A stretch of DNA of 64,000 nt from Bryopsis sp. KO-2023 (lineage: Eukaryota; Chlorophyta; Ulvophyceae; Bryopsidales; Bryopsidaceae): assembly GCA_030272585.1 (NCBI GenBank), contig BSYQ01000015.1, forward strand, positions 806,001-870,000, in the 5' to 3' direction. The position numbers and the translations under genes were made by a program. Numbering within the stretch: position 1 is the stretch's first letter; every line of letters starts with the position of its first letter. Below the pieces are notes generated by a model. It had not been told where the DNA came from. It was given only the letters and a program-made list of their open reading frames with translations, and searched no databases. Shown here piece by piece: positions 1 through 11,041 of the stretch.

Positions 1-3000
1 GTATTTTGATTGGTTTTTCTACCAGAAGCATGAATTACCTGAGTTTTCTGGCTGAGCAAATTTGTCCCTGCGAGTTCCTCCACCATAGCCAAGGCACTGC
101 ATGCAGCTTTTTGCACTTGTTTATTTTTGTCCAAAACACACGTCAACAGCCCCTCAAAGATAGCGTCAACCTGTATTAGACAGAACAAAAAAACAGTTAT
201 AAAGCCTCTCTTAGTTTTTTTTTTGCTGGCTCCTGACTATTTTTAGATTCTTTCGGGGGAGGGGAGGGGTGGTTTGCCAATGAAAAAGAAACTACCAACA
301 GATGTCCACAGGCGTTCGGAAAAAAGACGCACATCTGCCAATTAAAAGTTTAATTTGCAGCTTGTTATTTCGAAAGACGCATTACCTGCTGGCCACCATT
401 TGCTGGGGCACCCCCGTTAGCCGCTCTCCATATAATTCTTTTGCTGTACCTCCCGAGAGCCCAGCAAGATATTATCCGAACCAGCGGCTGTGTGTCCTTC
501 AATTTGGGCAGGAGAATGCTCAGCATTTCATCCAAAAAGGGTTCCAGGCCTTGCCGACAGCCTTCCGCAATTGCCCCCAACACCAAGATTGCCGATTCAC
601 GAGCTTTCCAATCAGAATCCTATATATAAAAAAAACATTAAGGAAATTACGTCCCTTCATTATCGACCTTAGGTCTTCCTTTTTGGGGCTGAGCCTCTCT
701 TCCCAGTTTGTCTTTCAGTCTTTTGATTTTTTTCGCTCCATATTTTCAAAAAATGGACAATCAAAGGCCAGCAAAATAAGCAGTCTCACTTGTAGCCGTT
801 GCCACACTATCGGCTGCAGGACCGTCAACAGCTCATCCCCAAAAACCTCGGAAAGCAAATCCAGGCCAGCTGCACTACATTTCCTCAACGTCCAGGAGCC
901 ATTTCCTTCCTCGTCTTGGAAACCGTTGGCCTCGGCCCCCCCTCCCCTCTCCTCAGCCCGTCCCGCATGGAAGGGCTGCATGTCTTTTTCGGTTTCTTCC
1001 ACCTCGTTTTCAGCATCCCGAGCCTCAGCCACAGCCTCGTCATCGTCACTGTAAATCTACAGTGAAAAAGTTGAAAAAAAAATCAACAGTGCTCCCCATT
1101 TATTTTATCAATGCACTTCAAACAAGAGTGCAGAACAAACATACCAAATTGAAAGATTTGGATTTGCACTAACAAGCAGAGCACGAAGGTTTGGCAAATT
1201 AATAGTAAACGTCGAGAAAACAAAAAACACAGCAACGGAATGCATGTAAACAACATATTGAGAAAACCGACAGTGGTGAAATCCTCCTTTTTTCTGTTTT
1301 TTTGCCTTGACGCATTCATCCTGTACTCGTTTTTAACACTCACCATATTCTTCAACAAAATGGGGACCACTTCAGGTAAAAACGGCCGCAGCACATCAGG
1401 TTCGATCTGAGCCTCGACAAAGGCCGTCCAGAATTCACAAGACTCCAAAGCCACATGCTCATCGGCGTCTTGGGTCGACTGCAACATGTACTTGATGATG
1501 TCTTGCATGAACGGCCTCAGCATGTTGGGTCTATTCACCATCAATCGAATCATCCCAGCACACACTTCCTTTCGAATTTCGCTGTCTCGATCGTGTGCCA
1601 AAGCAAAAAGCCCCTTCAGGTACCTGGTATTTCATTACCCAGACAACGTAACCAAGTCAGACCAGCAAACACCCGAGCGGAGTGCCAGAAAAAACCAGAC
1701 AATGCTGATCTCCTGTTTTCAGGACCTCGAGACAACCTCCTGGTAGAAATGAAAAAACATTTTTCTAATCCTCTATTTTGAAAAAGCTTTGCACTTCCCC
1801 ACAAGGCCTGATGTTAAAAAAACCCACATCTGTATCATCAAACTATTACTGTTTTCTGGCATGCCAGATTCCTCTATAGTTTTTTTCAACCCAAAACATT
1901 GGCTTTACTCATCATCCAGCCGAATCCCACCACTCAAAGCACCACCACACTCTTTCTTTTCTTTTTTTTCTTGTTTTTCACAACAATGAGGGTGGTGTTG
2001 TTGTTTTTCCTCGTCATCTCCTCTTTTTTTTTATTCTTTCTTTTAAATTAAGGGGGTTTGGGGGGCAGGGGCAGGGGAGGGGAAAAATATAAAAAAAATA
2101 TAAAAAAAGAAGACGAAAAATAGCCTACATGTTCAGTACTTCGTCAAACCCTTCCTCTACGTCTCGAGTGACTATGTTCAAGATCGACACAGCCAGTCGC
2201 TTGATGGATGCATGTTCACTATTGAACTTCTTGAGAAAGAGGTGTAGAAGCTGGGCGCCAACCCCACTAGTCCCATCAAGCAATGCTGCCTCGAAATGCT
2301 GAGGGAAATCCTCACAAATCTAAACAAAACCCAAACACACACACCAAAGGAAAGCAAAGAAAACACCTGTCACTAATTGTTTTTTCGTCATTTTCTCTTT
2401 TTTTAGGGGGGAGGGGGAGGAAATTGAAAAAATAAAAAGAAATAAACCTCACCCTGATCCACTCGTGTTTGTTTTTCTTCCCTTTCTTTCAGATTTTTAG
2501 CCATATTCTTGGCGTGGTTTTTCCCTTTTTTTTCTTTTTTTTTCGTCCAGCCTTTCCAATGAAAAATTTTCAACCATTGACAAACAAAAATCAACAAAAG
2601 AGCAAAAAGAAAAAGATGAAAACGACAGAAAGAAACGAAGTGAAAAAAAAAAAAGGAAAGCATTTGTGACCTGCACCAACCAGCGACTTCGCTTTGCCAC
2701 TACCCACACATCCACCAAGAATTATCAACAGCAAAAACAAAAAACCTCCAACAAAAAGAATTATTTCTTTTCCTTTTTTTTTTTGTTCCAGGATCCCTCA
2801 AACCATCAGCACACAATTTTTTATTTTTATTTTTTTTTGGGGGGGAACCTCTGAAATTCAGGTATGATTAGATTTAACCTTGCTAGACCCAAATCCAACC
2901 CCCCACACACACACACTTTCCTCAGTCTGTTTTTTTTGGTTGATCCCTGCCCTTTTTTTTTTTTTTGTGCATTTCCCCACCTTCAGAACGGTATCCAAGG

Positions 3001-4566
3001 CCCCCTCTTGCTTCATGACGTCCGGACATTCGATCGACCTCCCCAGCACTTGCAGAAGTTCGGGCCAGGCTGCCAGCCCTGCCACACCCACAATGCTGGC
3101 AACAGCAGTTCCGGCCGTCTGACGTAGAGGCCTCGAGGGAAGTGCCATGCCAGCCACCAAGCATGCCTGATTCCGAGCACAACTCTTTCCTTACCACTCC
3201 ATGAACCATTTTTTTCTTTTGCTTAGGTCAAATTTTCGGAGGGGACTGGCGACGAGCACGATAAAGAGAATTGGCAGCTACGAACCTCCTCCATTGAGAC
3301 ATCGCTGACTTAAACAACATATCATCTAAAAAACAAAATGGCCGGTATGGGAATGCGAAACACATTTTTTTTCTCTCCATTATTTTGAGTTTTTGTATCA
3401 GGGTACTCAAGGAACCCAAATTTGCTGAAAAAAGCCTTCATACCTGTATATATTGACGGTTTTGTTGAGACATGGCTGCATATTGTCCGCTCATATTGTT
3501 CTTCAACAAGAGGCCTGCACTTTGCCGGACCTAAGCAAAATCGCAGGGAAAAATCAAGTCAATATTTCAACACAAATGGCTATGGATCATCAGCACTGTC
3601 CAAACCGTGTTCTACTCAAAGACTGCAGCATCCTGAAATTTAACTAATGGCGATATACGGTTCAATTAGTAACTTGGCAAAGAACCTGAATGGCAAAAGA
3701 AACAAATGTTGCTGGAAATGTCACAGAATTTGTTGATGATCAGTCATGACCAATGAAAACATTTAAGGAAAAATAAAATGTGGCGAAAAGGCTTTTTTTT
3801 TGTCAATACCTCCACAGGGAAGTTGGTCGCTGCAGACAGAATGTAGGCAAGGTAATTGTTGAAGTCAGGGATCGCATTGAACTGCTTCAATTGTTGATAA
3901 ATCTGGCAAGAAAAAAAAACGATCAAAACACGTTCAATAACGCAGAAACACAAGTCTTCCCTCCGTTATTATTCTCAATTATTATTCTTCGTACAGCCTC
4001 ACAAGGCTTGCAAAAAAGCAACCACCACCAAAAAAAACAAAAAGAAAAAAACAGAAATAGAACAAAAAAGAAATCTGCTTCTATTTTTAGAGAATCTATT
4101 TCACTTCCAGCCTTTATAGCCTATAAAACAATCAAAAGAACAGAAGCCTAGCAAAGCACCCGCTCGAAAATTCTTGGCGACAGGAAGGAGGGAACGATTA
4201 AAAAACCCAACAGAGTTGAGTTTGACAGAAAAGGTTTGTAAGAAAAATTTCAAAACCGAACGAAGTGAAGTCCCAACACAACGACAGTTAGCGCAATGGG
4301 TTGGACTCCCCATTCCACCAAAACTTTTTCAGAACGAACGATAATGCGCTGTGAGCAATTCGCAGCCCCCAAGGCATTTTCACAGGACGTCACTCCTTGC
4401 TAGAAATATATTTTCGACACCATCACCCCGTTTTGCTAAAGACTTGTCCCCTGAATGACCGCGGGAGCCCATTTACCTGCTCTTGATTAGATCCTGGTTT
4501 CTGGTATTCTGCCAACAACTGGCAAATCTGTTGCACCCCGGTTTGCTCAGGCTGCCAGTCAACCAT
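1..4566 (-). CDS. TNPO1: Transportin / karyopherin beta-2, N-terminal half (partial)
   Basis: Nuclear import receptor of the importin-beta family, which carries PY-NLS cargoes such as hnRNP proteins through the nuclear pore under Ran-GTP control. Nine exons are joined in phase: 4477-4566, 3810-3902, 3444-3530, 2981-3166, 2129-2319, 1344-1623, 790-1056, 386-619 and 39-170, giving about 520 residues; the gene continues past the left edge (the family is about 890). The ATG at 4564-4566 opens MVDWQPEQTGVQQICQLL, matching the transportin start. Other matching blocks are PDFNNYLAYIL, GLLLKNN, QDADEHVALESCEFW, WTLRKCSAAGLDLLSEVF and VLGAIAEGC, all HEAT repeats. The acidic H8 loop is recognisable in exon 7 as a Glu/Asp-rich insert before WTLRKCSA. 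The exon 5/6 join needs a GTAGGC donor at 2128. Introns are rich in T and A runs; one of 660 bp has no coding signal. Confidence 0.93.
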
Positions 4567-6114
4567 CTTTGCCGCTCGCGCGTTCTCTTACACCGCCTCC
4601 GCTAGCGCACCGAATCTGCAGGGTTCCCTTTTTTTCGCTTTCCCTTTCACAATTCAACGCAAGACAGCGAACGTCGTTCGCAAAACCAAAGCCGAGAGCG
4701 GGGCCACCCGGCTGCAGCGAATGGCGTGAACGGAGTGGGATTCCTCCAAAAGTTTCCAGTCAAGTTGGGGATGACGATAGCGTCGCTCGGCCTCACTCCT
4801 TCGAAAAAACCGGAACCTCCTTCCACTTGGCGACAAGCACAACCCTGAAACGAGGTTATGATCTGGGTGAGTCAAAACATGTGGTCGAGCGTTTGGACTG
4901 CCGTGATCGATCTGTAATATTGTGCGGTTTGCTCGTTCGGCGTTTTTGCGCGCTTACGTACGACGGGCGGAGGTTTGTTCCACGTGAGGATTTGAGATTT
5001 GGAATTTGTTTTGGTGCGCGAAATCGCAATCTCAGCTCCAAGGGCGAATCCAACCGGCTTTGGCCGAGCGGCTTCTGTGTGCGCGCAGGCCTTGATTGAT
5101 TGAATTGGTTTTGGGGTGCTGAAAGAAAGATGAGTGCCTCATGCATGCGTTCGCAGCGATGCAACATTATGTTATGGATCTTTTCAGAGGGGCTGGCAGG
5201 TGTCTAGCAAGAGAGCAGCTCTGATATGAAGTGTCTGGTGGTCTATATGATCTTATTTCAGCATTCCAATACAACGTTGGAAGGGCACCATGACTGTCTC
5301 ACAATTCACAGGCTTTCTGGGATTCTATCGCCCTCGCTAGGCTTTCAACGACAGTTCATGTAAAAAAACAGCACCTGTCAAACCATGTATGCTCAACTCA
5401 AAATTGGAAGGATAACATTTCACTCAAGGCAATGGTGTGACTCTAGAAAACACCAGGAGAATCAATCACATTTTCGCAGAACCACCAAATTGGCAGAACT
5501 GCATGTCCCAAGAGTGCATACCTCAGTGCAACGATGCACTGAGCAATATTCTCTTGCATTTGATGTAGGCTAGCAAGGAGCACTGACCAAACGCCAACCA
5601 AAGTGGCAGTCGCAGAGACTCTAAATTGCTGCCGGACAACCACACAGTGCATACTCCAGTCAACAAACCCATAGATCATGACTAAGCTATCAAACCTAAC
5701 CATCAAAAACAAACCACTGCAAACAATTCCAACGCTCTTCCTTTCAACCCCCTCGACGAAACCAGTGCATTGACAATCCGAAATGAAATTTACATCAACA
5801 TCTAAAGCAATGTTTTGCTATATTGGTGACATCTGTTGCTTAATTTAAAGAGAACCCCCCTTTCGTAATTTTTTTTTTTTCATCTGAGACCCTGCCAAAA
5901 GAAAAAACCTCATGATGGTGAAAATGAATGCCGGGACGTTCTCGCCCCAAAATCAAATGTAAACAGCTTTTTTTTTCCCTTCCTTCTAGTTCCCCCTGTT
6001 TGATTTTGAAAATCCCTGCAAGATGTCCATTAATCATTGCATTGGTTACCTCAAAGGCCTCATTTTTTTTCCATTTAAACAAAATAAATTCGCATAGATT
6101 TTACTCGTTGATAA
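4567..6114. other. Intergenic spacer between transportin and phosphoglycerate dehydrogenase
   Basis: The first 500 bases are GC-richer and lie directly upstream of the transportin start, so they probably hold its promoter. The long plus-strand reading frame at 4569-5099 has no recognisable domain and no partner exon. From about 5200 to 6100 the sequence becomes AT-rich with no coding signal; it includes the 3' flank of the next gene. Confidence 0.5.
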
Positions 6115-9100
6115 TTAAAATTCTTTGAACATGGTGAATTCTTCGACGCCGGGAATAACCTTGATTGCTGCAACGTTCTGAAACACAAAAAGAGAAAAAG
6201 TTGGTTTTACAGAGACACTCAATATCCGACACACCACAGCGGGAAAAGGCTGCTTAAAACAGAAAACTACTATATGATCCCTCTATGACTGGTTAGGATT
6301 CGTTGAGCTGCCAAAGTAAAAATGACAATGAGCACATATAAAAGCTAACAAATGAAAAACCTGCAGGCAAGAAACTGTCGCATGTTTCCCCATCCAGTTT
6401 CCTATTCTTTGTCAGTGCTGTTCAAAGTCTACTCACTTCTGCCGATGGCTCCTCATCCACTCCAATCGCCATAATGGCTTCCTGTCCCTTTCCTGTTCGG
6501 GTCACTGTCATGAAACTGACATTCAAATCGCCCTTGGCAAACTCCGAAGCGATTGCTGCAATGATACCAGGCTGATCCACCTGTCGAACCAGACAGATGG
6601 TTCCCTCCAGTCCAACCTCAGCGTCGAATTGACCGATCTGAGTCAGACAAGGGATGCCTGCCTTCACACACCCCTCCACATAGATTCGGCCATCTGAATC
6701 CAAAGCTGCCGAGAAGGTGGTACTCTTGGAATTCATGGATACCGACAAGTTGGAGAGAACGTCCCTAGTCAGACATATGAACAGTTAGAGGCACAGCAGG
6801 AGAATGAATGAGCACGTGGCACCCTCAAATCTGGAGCATGTTAATCAAATAACTGCTCAGGAATCGGATACATGCTTACCTTCCTTCGGATCGCACTGTG
6901 ACCTCTTGAATTTTGATACCCCTTTGTTCAGCAAGGAGATCTGCGTTCACCAAATTCACATTTGCTGTGGTGTTTCCCTCCAAGACGCCCTTGATCACCA
7001 TGGCCCTAAGGAGCCTGGTGTCGAGGTCATCTCCACGAGGGCTGGAGTAGCAGATGCTCAATTCATCGAACCCAGTATCATCCACAAGCGACACAACTGC
7101 CTTACCAAGACCCTGAACCAATGCAGAAACCCTATGTCAGACATGAGGAAGAGATGCACCCACCGGAACCAAAATTCAAATCAGCACCATACGTTTGCCA
7201 AAGTAAAACATGAGTCTGTGAGGTGAAACAGGGGGAGTGGTTCTGCTCACCCCACAATTTATCCATGAGGGGGTCAGTGCATGGAGGGTACCTGAGCCAA
7301 AGTTACGAAAGGCTCTAGCTCAGCAAGGACTTCGGGTGGGACCACAGGTGCATTCACAGCTGTGGAAACCAAATCCCCTTTCAGAGCACTGACAACAGCG
7401 TCGACGATCTCGAGGGCAACTCCCTCCTGGGCCTCCACGGTGGAAGCACCCAGATGAGGGGTGCAAACCACGTTGGGGTGAGCGACCAAGGCACTGTCCT
7501 GTGGAGGAGGTTCAACCTCGAACACGTCCAATGCGACTTGGCCGATGGTGCCTGATGACAAATTCCCACGTCAGTTTAGTGATTCCCCAGAAGGTGATAT
7601 CTTAGAAAGAGAGAACCCCTTCCAGGAAAACCCTGAAATTGAGTGGGGTACAATCGTTTGGTATATCAGGTCAAGTAAGACTCCCGACAGCATAATTAGT
7701 CACCAGCGTTAGACCAGAGAGGACGGGACCTGTAAACTCACCGTCGTTCAGTGCTTCCAACAGCGCATCATCATCAATGACACCACCACGAGCAACGTTC
7801 ACTATCCGCGCCCCCTTTTTCATTTTGGCAAAGGTTTCGGCATTGAACATCTTATTGGTTTTGGGGGTGAGAGGCATGTGGAGGGAGAAGAAATCTGCCG
7901 TGCTGAGTGCCTCTTCGAATCCCACCAGTTTGATACCAATAGCTCTGGCCTTTTCCTCGGAAGCGTAAGGGTCATGGGCAATCACATTCATGCCCAACCC
8001 CTTGGCTCGTCGGCCAACCTCTGATCCAACCTATCAAAAACATCACAAACACCTTTGAGTGCCACATAACCACAGGAATCGGTAAAATGGCGTATTTTAG
8101 AGGTTAAAAACATTGTAAAATCACACGGAAGGCAGATGTAGATCCTTACAAGTACAAGAGATTCTCAGACATCCCATTGAGTAAAATCATATAAATCATC
8201 GACCACTGATCAAATCAGGTCATCACAGAAATCTCTTGACCTTAGTACAACATGCCATTCCGAGTCATGATCAGCCAAGTTATGATCAGCCATTGCATGA
8301 CGATCAGTCAGGGTTTCCTCCCTCTCGCCACTAGCGGTTGCAGAGGAAAAATGTCCAATCGTCTCTTGAGAATTGTATGAAACAATTGGGCGAGTTTTTT
8401 CCACATTTTTAGCACTATCAAACCCAATTACTAGTACCTTTCCGAATCCCATGATGGCTAGGGTCTTGCCAGTCAGTCCTGCTCCCACATACTTCCCCCT
8501 CTCCCATTTGCCTTGCTTCATGGATTGATCGGCCTGAGCGACATTCCGGCTCAATGCACACAACAAGGCAATTCCATGCTCAGCAGCCGCCACCGTGTTT
8601 GCAGTTGGAGCATTCACCACCAGGCACCCATTCTACAAAGGAGAAAGACATAGAGTGTTTACGATTCAGACAGAATGACTAGGGGAGCAAAACCAATTGC
8701 AGTTCATAGAGCGATGGATGGAATTGATATATCAACCAGGAGCATCAGAGGGAAGTCAACGGATATTCAATCACGGCATGTGAATGCTTCAGATTTGGAC
8801 ATCCGGAGTTTTCATCACATGCAACCTACTCAACTGGAGCAAAACACAGGTCACATCAACTGCATCTCCTGAGGATTAGAATGTTTGAGCATCAGAGTAT
8901 GCGAACGTTATGGCCACCGGACCGAGGCCCATTACCAAAGGGGGGTCCGCAACATCATCACATGCCAGGGATTTGTGCAGATGACGGTATAAATGATATG
9001 TTGTGAAAGCACACCTCTGTTGCAGCTGCCAGGTCGATATTATCGACACCCACACCAGCTCGTCCCACCACCTTCAGTCGACCCTTGGATGCCTCGAAGA

Positions 9101-9636
9101 CTTCCCTGGTGATCTGGGTGGCGGAGCGAATGATCACGGCATCGCACAGAGAAACCTTGGCTTTCAGCTCAGCAGGTTCCATGCCATATGAGCAGTCCAC
9201 ATTAGCAACCTGTGACAAGATGTCCAAACCTGTCGATGGGCAGAACAACACTTAGATGCCTGAGATTGCCCAACCCCATGACATCATTTCCAACCCTGCC
9301 CCCCTCTTCGCAGCCGTAAGCTGAACTTCGACTTTTTTTTCGGCTGGACACGAAAACCGGATTGAATGGGCTCACCTGCTTGTCCAAGTTTCTCTGTGAT
9401 AAGAACGGTCGGTCGGCTGTCGGCGGTCACTGTGAAAGGAGAACACGGATGTTTCGGTCATCCCATCCAGATCAGCAAGACACGAACCCAGATGAGCGTA
9501 GGAAAGGGACTTTGGACGCACCAACGTTGACGGAGGGATTCGCCGACCCCACGACGCACAGGGATGTCCGTCGAGAATCCAATGGCACGAGTCGAGGCTG
9601 TTGAAAAGAGAAAGCGAAAAAGAAAGACTCGATCAT
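6115..9636 (-). CDS. PGDH: D-3-phosphoglycerate dehydrogenase, probably organelle-targeted
   Basis: Oxidises 3-phosphoglycerate to 3-phosphohydroxypyruvate with NAD+, the first step of the phosphorylated serine pathway, placed in plastids in plants. Nine exons join in phase: 9522-9636, 9376-9429, 9015-9229, 8438-8632, 7742-8030, 7292-7551, 6880-7112, 6437-6764, 6115-6177 (about 583 residues). After a roughly 45-residue leader come PTVLITEKLG, GRAGVGVDNIDL, KQGKWERGKYVG, the Rossmann loop MGFGKVGSEVG with DP, catalytic Arg in NVARGGVID, Glu in VFEVEPPP and His in CTPHLGAST. An intervening (ASB-type) domain and a C-terminal ACT domain (VDQPGIIAAIASEFAKGDL) follow, as in the long plant and mycobacterial enzymes; the ACT domain usually senses serine. 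The start at 9634-9636 is the only ATG that reads in phase into exon 2 through a GTGCGT donor; the leader has Arg and Ser but is not a textbook transit peptide. Confidence 0.93.
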
Positions 9637-10635
9637 CCCCACAACGAATATTCGGCACAAGTTGTTTTGAAGGCCGGTGGGCCGTCTGGCGGCGCGTCCA
9701 GAGAGATCGGCCCAGGTTGGAGCAAAATCACCAGACGCCACCGGATTCCACAACACGCGTATTGTCTAACCTGTGCCTCAAATCCCAACCGTCGCCCGCG
9801 AAAGATGTTCGAACCTGGCCTCGCCACTTGTGAAGGTCGCACGGCGTTCACCGCGAACCGCTTGTGGACGCCGATCTGGCCGGTCTTGCCCAACTGCATT
9901 CCTCGTTGCATCATATCGTCGCGTTGCAAGAACTCTTCAGGGCGAAGCGGAAAGACGGTCGAAAAGCAACCGCAAAGAGTGTCCTTGCCCGTTCATCACT
10001 GTTCGTCGCGCCACGACAAATTGTGTTTAATTTGTGTCGTGGCGCGCATGGCGCACAGGGACGCTCGCTTTCGTTTCCATCACCCGCTTTTAATCCGCCG
10101 TACGGTCGCCGACGCTTTTGCACATCGCGCAGAATCGTCACGGCTGGCGTTTGAATCGTATCTTCGCGCATGGGGCCATGCGATCGATGCAGTTCCACCG
10201 AGACATCGCTTATGATTTGATTTCCTGTGGAGCATTTTTCCTTGTGTGTTTGGGAGGTTTTTCTCGGGGTTTTCTTTGTTTTTTCCCGCAACGAAGGCCG
10301 AAAGTGCTCCTTCGTGTGTAATCATGGTTCCATTCCCCTATGATTTGATTTGATTTGTTTGAATTTTGGGGAATGATTGGCGTTTCGCTTGTCCAATGAT
10401 CATTCTGATCCGTACTACGATCCTCCTTTCGGCTTGTCCCAAAAAGAGTCCCCTTACAGCGGTACACGTCAGTGTTGCGTCCTTTGCTGTTTTGTCTCTG
10501 AAGGGACCGAGTTTTTGATACTCGAAAGTTTTTGTTCGCTTTGCCTTTCGCCGTACCAGAAACACTTGCCTTCGTCCGCGTCGCTTATCCCAACAAGAAC
10601 CCTATCTTTTCCAAAACCGTTGTGAATTTCCAAGG
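9637..10635. promoter_or_regulatory. Divergent spacer between PGDH and the small membrane protein gene
   Basis: This 1-kb spacer separates two start codons pointing away from each other, so it probably carries both promoters and 5' UTRs. It is GC-richer than the introns and contains CpG. Long frames on both strands (for example 9601-10215 plus) have no recognisable domain and probably reflect the base composition. A strong hairpin lies at 10007-10046. Confidence 0.5.
10007..10046. repeat. 12-bp perfect inverted repeat (hairpin)
   Basis: The left arm CGCGCCACGACA at 10007-10018 is the exact reverse complement of TGTCGTGGCGCG at 10035-10046, separated by a 16-base AT-rich loop. It sits midway between two divergent start codons. 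It could be a palindromic factor site, a cruciform, or a stem in a 5' UTR; the sequence alone does not decide. Confidence 0.8.
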
Positions 10636-11041
10636 ATGACGCGCGTGGCAAACTTTCTGGTGAAAAACCACTGGGACATCGTCAAGGTCGTGTTCCCAAG
10701 CAGCATGGCGTTCGGCTTCGTGTATACTATGGCCTATGGAACATCGCCCCTGGCTGATGCGAAGAAAGGCGTCGTCGGTAGGTCATCCGCGGGCGTTTGT
10801 CTGGCTTCGTTTGATCGACTCCGGTCAACTTTTGAAGTCGAACGGCTAAGATAGGAAAAATCTTCGAACGCTTGATTCTGTCTACCCAAAATGGCGACGT
10901 GCAGGAGTTTTACGTCGGATCGTTAGGGTTGGAATCCTAGGGTCAGCTGAGTGTATGGAAAGAGTCGTCCGTTTACAAAGGAAATACCCTGAAATCTTTG
11001 CGTTCTTGATCGATCAGGAACCCAGAGCGATACGATCATGA
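10636..11041 (+). CDS. Small membrane protein of unknown function, 92 residues
   Basis: I do not recognise this protein. Two exons join in phase: 10636-10777 and 10905-11041 (donor G|GTAGGT, acceptor GTGCAG). The product begins MTRVANFLVKNHWDIVKVVF, has one hydrophobic stretch near residues 16-33 (VVFPSSMAFGFVYTMAYG) that could cross a membrane, then a basic middle (GVLRRIVRVG) and an RKYPEIFAF segment near the end. The second exon stays open for 45 codons with good codon structure, which supports a real gene. Size and shape resemble small mitochondrial inner-membrane subunits, but that is a guess. It is divergent from PGDH across a 1-kb spacer holding a hairpin. Confidence 0.6.

Noticed and set aside
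3294-3332. Short segment reading DMLFKSAMSQW as an extra transportin exon
   Set aside because: Joining 3444-3530 directly to 2981-3166 is in phase and gives QYIQACL aligned with the family's DFIKSECL; the extra segment breaks both.
4569-5099. 176-codon plus-strand frame next to the transportin start
   Set aside because: Translation has no recognisable domain or partner exon; it overlaps the expected promoter and the length fits the GC-richer composition.
9601-10215. 204-codon plus-strand frame in the PGDH spacer
   Set aside because: Arg/Ser-rich shadow of GC-rich promoter DNA; overlaps PGDH exon 1 on the other strand.
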